A DNA stretch of 25,940 nt from a virus, in IMG/VR virus record IMGVR_UViG_3300009506_000172, positions 1-25,940 of that record; one strand, written 5' to 3'. Position 1 is the stretch's first letter; every line of letters starts with the position of its first letter. Made by a program: the position numbers and the translations under genes. Positions 6,960 through 15,078 of the stretch are shown here, one piece after another. The notes under the pieces were generated by a model. It searched no databases. It was not told where the DNA came from and was given only the letters and a program-made list of their open reading frames with translations.

Positions 6960-9900
6960 CTAAGCCAGTTGGCCGCCAACGGTGAAGACCCCTTCAGCAA
7001 CCGCGAGGATCTCCCCGTAGGCGTACTGCTCCTTCGTCTTCACGGGGCTCGCCCAGGTGGACGGCTTGTTCAAGGTAGCCCCGCTTCCAGCGGCGATGGT
7101 CGGCTGCGTCCCGTCGCTTTGGTAGACCCGGCAGAAGAACGCGGGAGGGATGCTCGACGGAACCTCGATGGTCGGGCCTCCGGTGCAAACGAGGACCTTG
7201 TTCCAGTCGTCGCGGCTGAGCACGTAGGTTCCGGCTCCAACCAGGACGACGTCCCCTCTGGGTTCAGCGAAGTCCCGGCTCGTCGCGATCGCGTTATCGC
7301 TTGGCTGGAACAGGTCGACGCCGCGGAAGTCCTTCGCCGGGGAACCGTTCGACAGGGTCCGAATGCGAGCCTTGTAGCTGTTCGTGTACGAGTCGTCTGT
7401 CTGGAGGCACACGCCCGCGACCGGGACGAAGTGCTTGAACGGCAACCCTTGGCGAATGATGGACCGGAACTCAGCCTCCATACCGCGCTCGGCGTCGGAC
7501 AGGCTCGCATACTCTACCTGGCCTGTGATACCTCGAAGCGCGACGCGAAAGTCGTTGGTGGCAACGATGAAGAAGTTGACGAAGTTGCCGGAAGCCACCT
7601 CCTGCCAACCCCAGTCATCGCCACCTAGGTCGACGTTGATCGGGAGCCGAGCCCCGGAGTATTGGTCCGGGTGTTGGTAGTAGGCGAAGCCCTTACGCAG
7701 ATAACCTGTGCTGGAGCTGTTCGTCACCCACCACTTCCCACCAGTCCAGTAGCGGAAGACGCCTTCCAGGAACACGCCTCCGGTTCCCGTGTTCATGTCT
7801 TGGTTGCCTAGCTTCAGGGGCCAGTCTAGCGAACGCTGCCCGTTGAACATGCTGACTTGTTCGTTGTCCAAGACATCGATCTTCAAGTCGCCGAGCTGGA
7901 GCTTGCCGTCGGAGATGTGCAACGCCACGTCGGAATCCAAAGTACCGTCGCCTTCCCCGACCGCGTACGAGACCTCCAAACCTTCTAGCCAACGCAGACC
8001 CCACACCGCGTCGATCCATTCCCGCGTGGCGCCATCCATGGTCGGCGGGTGGGCACGAACTCCCATGTACGTAGTGAAGTTGGGGGTGGTGCTATAACCT
8101 TCGACTAGAACCGCTCCACGTTTCAGAGCTTCTTCGTACTTAGTCAGGTCTTTCTCCGGGGCTTGGAACGACCCATCGGAACCTATGCCACCGAAGAACT
8201 CCCCGTAGGTTTCGTAGGGCTGCCCCGAAGTCGGGCTGTCGGAGTAGTAGCACGTCGCGATTGTTCTCTTGCGTCCGTTCAGGTACGTGGTGAACGGTTT
8301 CTTTTCGCCAAGGGTTACCGCGGTTCTGTTCAGGTAGAACCTGTCTCCGCTGTAACCGATAGCCAACCGATCATCTGGATCTGCCGGTTGGTCTTCCAGC
8401 TCGGCCAAGCCGTTCGGGACTCCCGGGGTCTGTTGCGCGAAGACCTTTCTGTCCCAAGGGAAGTCGCTTCCAAACGTGGACTCTTCGAACCACCATCTGC
8501 TTTGAACGAACGCTTGCCACGGCCCGTCGTTCGGCATGACCATCTCGAGTTCGCCGTCGTCTCTGATCGTTATGTCCCCGGGGCGAACGATCGGATCCTC
8601 CGTGGAGTCTGGATCGATGAAGCGGAACGAGCGTCCGACCTCGAGGATGTTCCTCGCGTAGACGCGCTCCGAGTTGACTTCGCGCCACACCTTCTGATCG
8701 TAGGCGCTGGTCATCTCGGTGTTGTAGTCCGGGGTCGGGCCGGCCCCGAGCGGACCCAAGAAGTTCGTCCAGTACGAACCCGGAGTATCCCCCGCATCGA
8801 ACGGCTCGCTGTAGCCAGGACCCGGTTCGGGTATCTCGACGACGTCGTCGGGGTCTCCAACGTAGTCCAGCTTCAGTTGCCCTCCAACGTCTGAAGCGAA
8901 CCAGTGCCGGTTGATGTCGGGGTCGGTGTTGATCTGGTTGACGCATTCGGACAGGTAGTACCAGTCAGAAAGGTTAGACAGCTCCGTGTGATACCAGAGC
9001 CCGTTGACCTTCCACCACACGGGCCAGTTGAACAGGACCGTTATCGGCCACGTAGCACCAGCTCCTTGCACGCTCGGCTTCGTGATCGTTCCCGTGTACT
9101 TCTTTCCGACGTCGTGCGTCGCGTCGGCGGCGAGAACGATGTCTTGCGCCAAGTCGACCAACGTCACCGCGCCCACGAGCGACGTCGCTGCTCCGCCGTC
9201 GTAGACCCAGATTCGTCCCGTGGAGCTATCCACCCAAAAGTCGCCGTTGCGCGGGACCGTGGGACCGGTTACCGGAGCATGGTGGAAACGGAACGCGGTG
9301 CCGTAGCTCGTGGAGTTGTTTTCATTGTTTGTCCCGACGCCGAACTGCCCACAGTTGTTGCCGAGCGCTTCGACGTTGCCCCCGTCGGTGTCTCCCCAAG
9401 CGAACGCAGCCAAACCCTCCGCACGGATCTTGTAGTTGTCGTGAGCGTAACCTCCGGCACGGCAACCGAAGTGGGCGGTGCTTGCCCCGGAGATGATCTC
9501 GCCGCACCCGTCGACCATCCCCGTTGCCATGCACCCGTCGCCATAGACGTAAATCCGTGCTTGCCATCCGCCAGACCCGTCGTCCCAAGCATTCACGTAC
9601 CCTTGGGCAAAAGCACCCGAACCGTTGTTGTAGATGATGGCGTCGATGCCGTCCGCAGCCCACGCCATGCCTTGAACGAAGGCTCCGTATGCCGAGATGT
9701 AGCTGTAGATGTTCGCTGTCGAGTTGTCGTCGGCTCCTGCGTAGCCTTGAACGAACGAGCCGGACCCTCTGGCGAGCAACTCCGCTTCGGAGTAGTCGCC
9801 GTAGGCCACCGCGTAGCCTTGAACGAACGCACCCTCGCCACCGTTGACGCCGCTCGCCGCGTAACCGTCCAGACCAAACGTGAGCGCGTAGCCTTGGGAG

Positions 9901-11861
9901 AACGAGCCGTATGCGTTGGAGTAGATCTCGCACACGTCGCCACCGCCGCCGAAGGCGTAGGTCGAGCCCATGAGAACGGCTCCGCCATACGTGGCTTCGG
10001 CGTACGATTCGGATCCGTCGCCGGACCCGAGCATCACCGCAGAGAAGGGCGGGCAGTAGAACTCGTTGTCTCCTCTCCAATAACCAACGTACCCAGAACC
10101 TTCGGTGTAGATCGCTCCAGCGGTTACCCCGCCGAATGCCAGCGAGTCGTCGCGCTCGATGGTTCCTGTTCCCTCGTCTGCTGGACTAACGCCGACGAAC
10201 TCCGCTCGGTCGGAGCCCAGGACCAGCGCTTCGATGCCTCCCCACGGCTTCCTTGGCTGGTAGGGAACGTATTCTCTGAACCACAGGTTGTTCGTGATCT
10301 CAGTCCTCGGTGATTTTCCCAACCCGTAGGATTCGTCCCAGATGCCCCACGAACTGTAGATGTCGGTGTTAGGCCAGTTGACGTGAAGCTTCGACAGGTC
10401 TTCCGGGATGACCCCGGCCTTGAACCTTATGGCGATGACGTCGTACCACGGGCTCACGCCGAACGCGGCTATCCATTCTGCCGATACGTCGGCAGCTTCG
10501 ACCTTGTCGTCCAGCCCAGCGGCGACTATCTGACTGTTGAAGAGGTCGACGACCTCCGCGATCGTCGTCAGCGTGTGACCCTGTTCGAGCGCTAGCGGAA
10601 GCAGCTCCGTACCGACCGAGAACACGACCGGGTCTGCGTAGACGTAGGACCAATAGTCAGGAGGCGGAGAGACCCCTTTATACAAGATGAACACGAACAG
10701 CGGAACTATCTCCCTAACTTCTGGAAGCCCGAGATTCCGTGTCGAATCCTTTGGGAAGATGTCTTGGTCGAACACGAACCGTCGCGTGTCGCCAGCAACG
10801 CTCTCCCTCGGCCAGTATGGCGACTTCCACACGTTCTGTTCGTCGGTACTCTTGAACCAGTAGTGCGTCGTCGGCTGGTTCGAGAACGGATTGTAGACGG
10901 TCCTGTCCTCCGTGATGACCAACGATCCTCCAGGGTCTAACCGAAGGATGTGCGTGTACTGGTATGACCCGGTGGAGTACGCCTTGATCTTGTCGTCGAC
11001 GCCTTGGGCTACGATCGCAGCCTGCACAAGAGCAGCAGCGGTCTGCCAGGGCGTGGACCCGACGTCGAGGGTTACCGGGTCCCCACCGTCGATCGAGATG
11101 TCGAAGTCGACGTAGGCCGATGGAGATATGAAGAACCCCAGCGAAGCGCGCGAGCTGCTTTGGTCGACCCCGATCTTGTAACCGGCCTCTTCTTGGTACG
11201 GCTCCGCGACGAGCGTTTGCCCAACGGCGAAACGGTAGGAATCTGGATCGTAGACGTAGTTCAGATCAGTGAACAGATCAGGAGGCGTTCCACCCGGGCC
11301 TGTAATCGTCTTGGCCAACAACTTGAGCGAGTAGCCCGGAGCCGTGTAGATCCCGACAGGGTATGGCCAGTCTGGCTGATCTCTGGCGGCGATTTTATCC
11401 CCGACACCCGCTTCCTGGAATGCGTTGTTCAGTTGGTTGGAAATGCCCCAGATGATGTTACCGACGGAGGAGGGGTTCGCTCCGCTGACTGTGAACGGCG
11501 TCTCGTCGTTGAGCTGGAACTCCAGGTCCCACGTCATGCCCCAGGAGGGGTATCCCAAGAAACACTGAACGCCGATCGAAGTCTCTGTTTCAGTTTCAGG
11601 CGGGTAGTCCTCCGCTGGGATGATGTTCGACTCTACGTTGGACAGGTCGGCGCTGCGCTTCCACGTGCCGTCTTTGCCCTTCTGCCATAGGGTGCTCGGG
11701 GTGTACTGGTGATAGAAGATTCCGATCTTCGCGTTGACCAAAGTCCCCGGAGCGCTCGGGTCGTTCGGGTCGCCGTCGTAGCCTTCGGCGGACGATGGGT
11801 TCAGAAGGTTTCCCTTCAGCGGCATGTTGTCGATGATGAACTGCTCGAACGGCGTGGCCAT
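6960..11861 (-). CDS. Giant tail fibre protein with YadA-head-like repeat region
   Basis: A 1633-residue fibre. Residues 1-500 hold at least three related beta-helix-beta units ending in GVGDKIAA (153-160), GVDDKIKA (287-294) and GLDDKVEA (449-456). Residues about 545-850 are a Gly/Ala-rich region with GAFVQGYA-type motifs recurring every ~25-30 residues, like the left-handed beta-roll of trimeric adhesin heads. NGDFWVDSSTGRIWVYDG (872-889) is a common fibre motif. The last ~100 residues (GTYVLSRDDWNKVLVCTG onward, ending in FTVGGQLA) match the C-terminal beta-sandwich of many phage fibres. The start overlaps the previous stop by 1 bp (TGATG) after GAGGAGG. I infer a trimeric receptor-binding fibre. 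GC is lower than in neighbouring genes (about 48-58% on lines I counted). Confidence 0.88.
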   Translation of the reverse strand: MATPFEQFIIDNMPLKGNLLNPSSAEGYDGDPNDPSAPGTLVNAKIGIFYHQYTPSTLWQKGKDGTWKRSADLSNVESNIIPAEDYPPETETETSIGVQCFLGYPSWGMTWDLEFQLNDETPFTVSGANPSSVGNIIWGISNQLNNAFQEAGVGDKIAARDQPDWPYPVGIYTAPGYSLKLLAKTITGPGGTPPDLFTDLNYVYDPDSYRFAVGQTLVAEPYQEEAGYKIGVDQSSSRASLGFFISPSAYVDFDISIDGGDPVTLDVGSTPWQTAAALVQAAIVAQGVDDKIKAYSTGSYQYTHILRLDPGGSLVITEDRTVYNPFSNQPTTHYWFKSTDEQNVWKSPYWPRESVAGDTRRFVFDQDIFPKDSTRNLGLPEVREIVPLFVFILYKGVSPPPDYWSYVYADPVVFSVGTELLPLALEQGHTLTTIAEVVDLFNSQIVAAGLDDKVEAADVSAEWIAAFGVSPWYDVIAIRFKAGVIPEDLSKLHVNWPNTDIYSSWGIWDESYGLGKSPRTEITNNLWFREYVPYQPRKPWGGIEALVLGSDRAEFVGVSPADEGTGTIERDDSLAFGGVTAGAIYTEGSGYVGYWRGDNEFYCPPFSAVMLGSGDGSESYAEATYGGAVLMGSTYAFGGGGDVCEIYSNAYGSFSQGYALTFGLDGYAASGVNGGEGAFVQGYAVAYGDYSEAELLARGSGSFVQGYAGADDNSTANIYSYISAYGAFVQGMAWAADGIDAIIYNNGSGAFAQGYVNAWDDGSGGWQARIYVYGDGCMATGMVDGCGEIISGASTAHFGCRAGGYAHDNYKIRAEGLAAFAWGDTDGGNVEALGNNCGQFGVGTNNENNSTSYGTAFRFHHAPVTGPTVPRNGDFWVDSSTGRIWVYDGGAATSLVGAVTLVDLAQDIVLAADATHDVGKKYTGTITKPSVQGAGATWPITVLFNWPVWWKVNGLWYHTELSNLSDWYYLSECVNQINTDPDINRHWFASDVGGQLKLDYVGDPDDVVEIPEPGPGYSEPFDAGDTPGSYWTNFLGPLGAGPTPDYNTEMTSAYDQKVWREVNSERVYARNILEVGRSFRFIDPDSTEDPIVRPGDITIRDDGELEMVMPNDGPWQAFVQSRWWFEESTFGSDFPWDRKVFAQQTPGVPNGLAELEDQPADPDDRLAIGYSGDRFYLNRTAVTLGEKKPFTTYLNGRKRTIATCYYSDSPTSGQPYETYGEFFGGIGSDGSFQAPEKDLTKYEEALKRGAVLVEGYSTTPNFTTYMGVRAHPPTMDGATREWIDAVWGLRWLEGLEVSYAVGEGDGTLDSDVALHISDGKLQLGDLKIDVLDNEQVSMFNGQRSLDWPLKLGNQDMNTGTGGVFLEGVFRYWTGGKWWVTNSSSTGYLRKGFAYYQHPDQYSGARLPINVDLGGDDWGWQEVASGNFVNFFIVATNDFRVALRGITGQVEYASLSDAERGMEAEFRSIIRQGLPFKHFVPVAGVCLQTDDSYTNSYKARIRTLSNGSPAKDFRGVDLFQPSDNAIATSRDFAEPRGDVVLVGAGTYVLSRDDWNKVLVCTGGPTIEVPSSIPPAFFCRVYQSDGTQPTIAAGSGATLNKPSTWASPVKTKEQYAYGEILAVAEGVFTVGGQLA
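9312..9944 (-). repeat. Degenerate GAFVQGYA-type repeats (beta-roll region of the fibre)
   Basis: Protein-level repeat at fibre residues about 640-850. Copies visible in order are GSFSQGYA, GAFVQGYA, GSFVQGYA, GAFVQGMA, GAFAQGYV, GCMATGMV, more degenerate AHFGCRAGGYA and AAFAWGD, and GQFGVG. Spacing is about 25-30 residues, mostly with small polar/acidic loops between. The pattern is that of trimeric-adhesin head (YadA-like) repeats. Confidence 0.75.
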
Positions 11862-13735
11862 CAGACTTCCTCCTCAACGTCCAGAAGTTGGGCACCTTGC
11901 GCGACCGTGTACTGCACCGTGTCGAGCCAGATGATCGTGTCCTGTGCTCCAGCGTTCACCGTGTAGCCGTCCGTCACTGGCTCCGGCGTTCCGATGGGCT
12001 GCTTCAGTCCTTGTTGGTTTGTGGCTGTGATGATCCCTGACTTCAGCTTGCTGAACAACACAACCGCCGTTCCTATCGGACCGTCGTTGTCGAAGTTGGG
12101 GAACGTCACGGGACGCTTCACGAACCCGCCGAGGTTGTACTCTTCCGACCCGCCGACCGCGACCGTTTGCTCCAAGCCGCTCAGGCCCTTCGTGTAGAGG
12201 TTCTCGAAGGCGAAGTTCGGCCCGCCGTCCGGGGTCTTTTCGTCTGGCACCGTCTCGTCGACTCGCAGCGTCCGCGTCCAGTTGCTAGGCCCTCCTCCCC
12301 ACGCACCTTCGACGAACGAGCCGCGGTTCCCCCCGCTGTCCTCGTCGAGCACGGGAGCCTCTATCAAAGGCTGGTTGCTTTGGATGGTGATGGTGTGGTT
12401 CTGCGGTGCCGAACCGTTCGAGCCACCGCTGCGCAGGCGCGACGCTGGCTTGGCGATCGTTACCTGCTGAACCACGTTCGCTACGACGACCACGGAGTTG
12501 ACCGTAGTTTGCGCTCCGTTCTCGTGGCGCGTCATGACGTAGCGGAAGTTCGTGGCCGAGTTGTTGAACCTCCCTACCGGGTCCTTGCACGTTACGATCT
12601 TGTTCGCCTCGAACGTCGTCGCGTTCGGGATGTCGATGTCTATCCCCGTCGGGTCGGAGTACAGGATCTCGTCGAAGTTGGCTGCGGTGTGTTGGATGCC
12701 AGGAGCGGGCGTCGCCTCCGTACCCTTCAGCGCAGCTTGCCCGACAGGGTAGGTCTTCCCAGTCACCGACCCGCTAGAAAACAAGTTGCGCAGGTACACG
12801 GCGTCGAACCCGTCGACCTCCGACCCTGGAGGGTCGACGTCGTGGTTGGTGTCGAGCGTCGCCGAGAACGCGAGCGTCGCAGCGTCGCGCACCTTGACCC
12901 TAGCAGCCAACAACTGGAGCGACGTTCCGCGGTTCGCGGCTTGCAGGTTGACCACGCTCGTCTGCGACCCGCTGCCAGCCGGGGTCACCGTGCGAACCAC
13001 GGACTTGCCGGAACCGAAGTCCTCGAAGACCACCTGGTCGAACGGCTTGTCCGCCGTGACCTCGACCTGGTACGTGTCGTTCTCCTTCAGCGCGGTTTGC
13101 CGAACGCCCGTCGGCCCGAGCGGGTAGTTGTCGGGGTCCGGTGCAGGGTTCGGTCCCGTGAACTTCGCCTGCGTCACGGTGGGCGGTAGGTCGAGCGTCA
13201 CGGCCAACGTGTCGACCGCACCGTCCTCCCCGTCGGGTGTCTTGACCATCGCCTCCACGTTGCCGTCGACGTCCACGGTGATCGCCACGTCGCCGCGGTA
13301 CAGAGCACCGATGCCTCCGGCGTCCCGCGGAAGCACCGCGTCGACTACGTTGGCGTTCGGGGCGCTGAGTTGAACGAGCGGGTAGGAAGCTCGGACACGA
13401 ACCAAGATGTCGCGCGCCGAGCAGGTGATAGCTTGGAGCACCGTGTTCGCCGGATCGTCCTGCCAGTCCTTCGCGTCGCTGTCGCCCCAGCCCGGCTCGC
13501 CGCCCGGCACCGAGGCGTCCTCTATGTAGATCCAACCCCCGCCTGCCGCACCTGGCTCCTCGTACCAGTCGTCCAAACCGAAGCCGCGCTTGAACTGCGA
13601 GCGCAGCGCGTCCAGGTCGTCCTGGATCGTCTGCGCGTTCGCCTCCATGTCCGGGCCGGACGGCACCTCGTCGTTGTAGGCGTCAGAGTTGCGGAGCTGG
13701 TCTTGCCGGAGCTTGTTTCGTGGCATGGCGACCAC
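11861..13735 (-). CDS. Fibre or baseplate-attachment protein with fibre-type N-terminus
   Basis: A protein of 621-624 residues. The ATG at 13726 (MPRNKLRQDQLRNSDAYNDE) or an in-frame GTG at 13735 is the start; neither has a strong ribosome site, but the ATG matches the usual beginning of such proteins. Residues about 1-60 are a charged helical segment ending in LDALRSQFKRGFGLDDWYEE, a pattern common at the N-terminus of phage fibre and baseplate-attached proteins ('l.DDLnalRSQ.kri.G...WyD'). The rest is a chain of beta domains with Ig-like character (for example around residues 175-285 and 380-500), and it ends with a beta-rich domain and an acidic tail. It lies directly before the giant fibre, overlapping its start by 1 bp, so I infer that it connects the fibre to the baseplate or forms a second fibre. 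Confidence 0.82.
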   Translation of the reverse strand: MVAMPRNKLRQDQLRNSDAYNDEVPSGPDMEANAQTIQDDLDALRSQFKRGFGLDDWYEEPGAAGGGWIYIEDASVPGGEPGWGDSDAKDWQDDPANTVLQAITCSARDILVRVRASYPLVQLSAPNANVVDAVLPRDAGGIGALYRGDVAITVDVDGNVEAMVKTPDGEDGAVDTLAVTLDLPPTVTQAKFTGPNPAPDPDNYPLGPTGVRQTALKENDTYQVEVTADKPFDQVVFEDFGSGKSVVRTVTPAGSGSQTSVVNLQAANRGTSLQLLAARVKVRDAATLAFSATLDTNHDVDPPGSEVDGFDAVYLRNLFSSGSVTGKTYPVGQAALKGTEATPAPGIQHTAANFDEILYSDPTGIDIDIPNATTFEANKIVTCKDPVGRFNNSATNFRYVMTRHENGAQTTVNSVVVVANVVQQVTIAKPASRLRSGGSNGSAPQNHTITIQSNQPLIEAPVLDEDSGGNRGSFVEGAWGGGPSNWTRTLRVDETVPDEKTPDGGPNFAFENLYTKGLSGLEQTVAVGGSEEYNLGGFVKRPVTFPNFDNDGPIGTAVVLFSKLKSGIITATNQQGLKQPIGTPEPVTDGYTVNAGAQDTIIWLDTVQYTVAQGAQLLDVEEEV

Positions 13736-13750
13736 GATGATACAGCACGC

Positions 13751-14470
13751 TCAAACCGGGATCGAATCGCGGATCTTCGCGAGCGTGTTCACGAGGTCCC
13801 GCAGCGTTTGGACGCTGCCCTCCAGATCCTCGGGGTCCATGTCGTCGGGCAGCGGAAGCTCGGGCAATCCCACGAGTTCACAGAACTGGTTGACCAGGGA
13901 GAAGAACGGGTTGAGCAAAGCCAGCGCGGTCCCCAGCGCGTCGAACTGCGATTGCATGCTGATCTCTGCGGCGTCGATCACGCACTGGAGCGACGGCACC
14001 TCGGCGACCAAACCCTTGCCGACCTCGATCCTTTGCAACCCTTCGACCAAGGCTTCTAGCTCGGCCACCAAACCGTCGAGCGACTGGATGATGGTGTCGA
14101 TGATCCCGACGATCATCAGCGGCACGGTGAGCTGGGGTACGAGCTTGAGCACCTTGTCGATCTTGGACACGAGCTCCTCGATTGCCTCGGCGAGTATCGT
14201 GGGGTCGGGCGGCGGGCCCAGCGCGTCCGTGAGCGCTTCGGACAACTTCTTCAGCGCTTGCATGATCTCGATGATGTTGAAGATGGGCGACAGCGGCGCG
14301 AGGATCGCGCTCGCCTGCGCGATGAGCTGCTTGGCGAACTGCAAGCCCGAACCCGGAGCTGCGGTCGGGACCTGCGCGCATATCTCGATCCCGCCAGGAA
14401 ACACGATGCACAGCCCGTCAACGCCGGGGAGCATCTCGACTGCGAAGTCACAAGGGTCTTCCATCGGCAT
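13751..14470 (-). CDS. Helical, hydrophobic protein of unknown function next to the spike
   Basis: A protein of 239 residues that I cannot assign to a family. The N-terminus (about 35 residues) has beta character and three cysteines at 7, 21 and 31 with a FPGG turn. Residues about 40-205 are a series of amphipathic to hydrophobic helices, including LTVPLMIVGIIDTIIQSL (about 114-131), separated by Pro-rich turns. The C-terminal segment is acidic (PLPDDMDPEDLEG). The start at 14470 has AGGAGA 7 bases upstream that follows the spike's stop codon. Position directly after the spike gene is where many phages encode a spike tip (PAAR) or a spike-associated factor, but no PAAR motif is visible. It may be a spike-associated protein, a chaperone or a membrane-active factor; these are inferences. 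Confidence 0.75.
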   Translation of the reverse strand: MPMEDPCDFAVEMLPGVDGLCIVFPGGIEICAQVPTAAPGSGLQFAKQLIAQASAILAPLSPIFNIIEIMQALKKLSEALTDALGPPPDPTILAEAIEELVSKIDKVLKLVPQLTVPLMIVGIIDTIIQSLDGLVAELEALVEGLQRIEVGKGLVAEVPSLQCVIDAAEISMQSQFDALGTALALLNPFFSLVNQFCELVGLPELPLPDDMDPEDLEGSVQTLRDLVNTLAKIRDSIPV

Positions 14471-14480
14471 CGTGGGTCTC

Positions 14481-15065
14481 CTAGATCGGGTCGCTGCTCG
14501 GGCGCACCACGCGCCCGTTGATCTGAACGTGCATGGCCTTGATCTCGACGGCTCCTTTCGTGTCGAGCCGGATCGCCCCGCGACTCTTGACGGTGATCCC
14601 CTCCTGCTTGCCGTCCATCTCGATGTTGTTGCCGTTGCGCTTGTCCTCGAGGATGAGCGACGCCGTCTCCTCGTTGTCGTCCATCACCATCAGCCAGCGC
14701 TCGGTCTCGAAGAAGGCGACGTTCGGCACCTCCTCCGCGGGGCGGTCGGCAACTTTGCCGGGGGTCTGCACGACCCCTCCCGGCATGCCGTAGTTCGCGC
14801 CGATGTAGTACGGGTGGTCGGGGTCGCCCTGGTTGAAGAACACGGCGACGTCGGCGCCGACCAACGGCACGATGTGAGCCCCGTGGCGCGCGGCTCCGCC
14901 GCCGACGGTCATGGGCCACACCCAACCGGACTCGGGCTCGATCAGTCCAGGGATGCGAACCCTCACGCGCCGCAGCTTCATCGGGTCAACGCGGTTCGTC
15001 ACGACTCCGATCGCAACGTCGGGCAACCTGGGTCCAGGGTTGTTGGGGTCGTCGTACTCGGGCAT
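14481..15065 (-). CDS. Baseplate spike protein, gp5/gpV-like (OB fold plus beta-helix)
   Basis: A protein of 194 residues. Residues about 15-110 form the OB-fold region of the gpV/gp5/VgrG spike family: IGVVTNRVDPMKLRRVRVRIP is followed by WVWPMTVGGGA, then the strand pair GADVAVFFNQGDPDHPYYIG. Residues about 135-190 carry alternating strands (NNIEMDGKQEGITVKSRGAIRLDTKGA-type) typical of the beta-helical needle that pierces the membrane. It has no lysozyme domain, as in P2-type spikes and unlike T4 gp5, and no C-terminal metal-binding His motif is evident. It follows the gp27/gpD-like hub gene by 13 bp, the expected order. A probable ribosome site AAGGGG is 2-4 bases before the ATG. Confidence 0.93.
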   Translation of the reverse strand: MPEYDDPNNPGPRLPDVAIGVVTNRVDPMKLRRVRVRIPGLIEPESGWVWPMTVGGGAARHGAHIVPLVGADVAVFFNQGDPDHPYYIGANYGMPGGVVQTPGKVADRPAEEVPNVAFFETERWLMVMDDNEETASLILEDKRNGNNIEMDGKQEGITVKSRGAIRLDTKGAVEIKAMHVQINGRVVRPSSDPI

Positions 15066-15078
15066 GACCCCTTGTACC

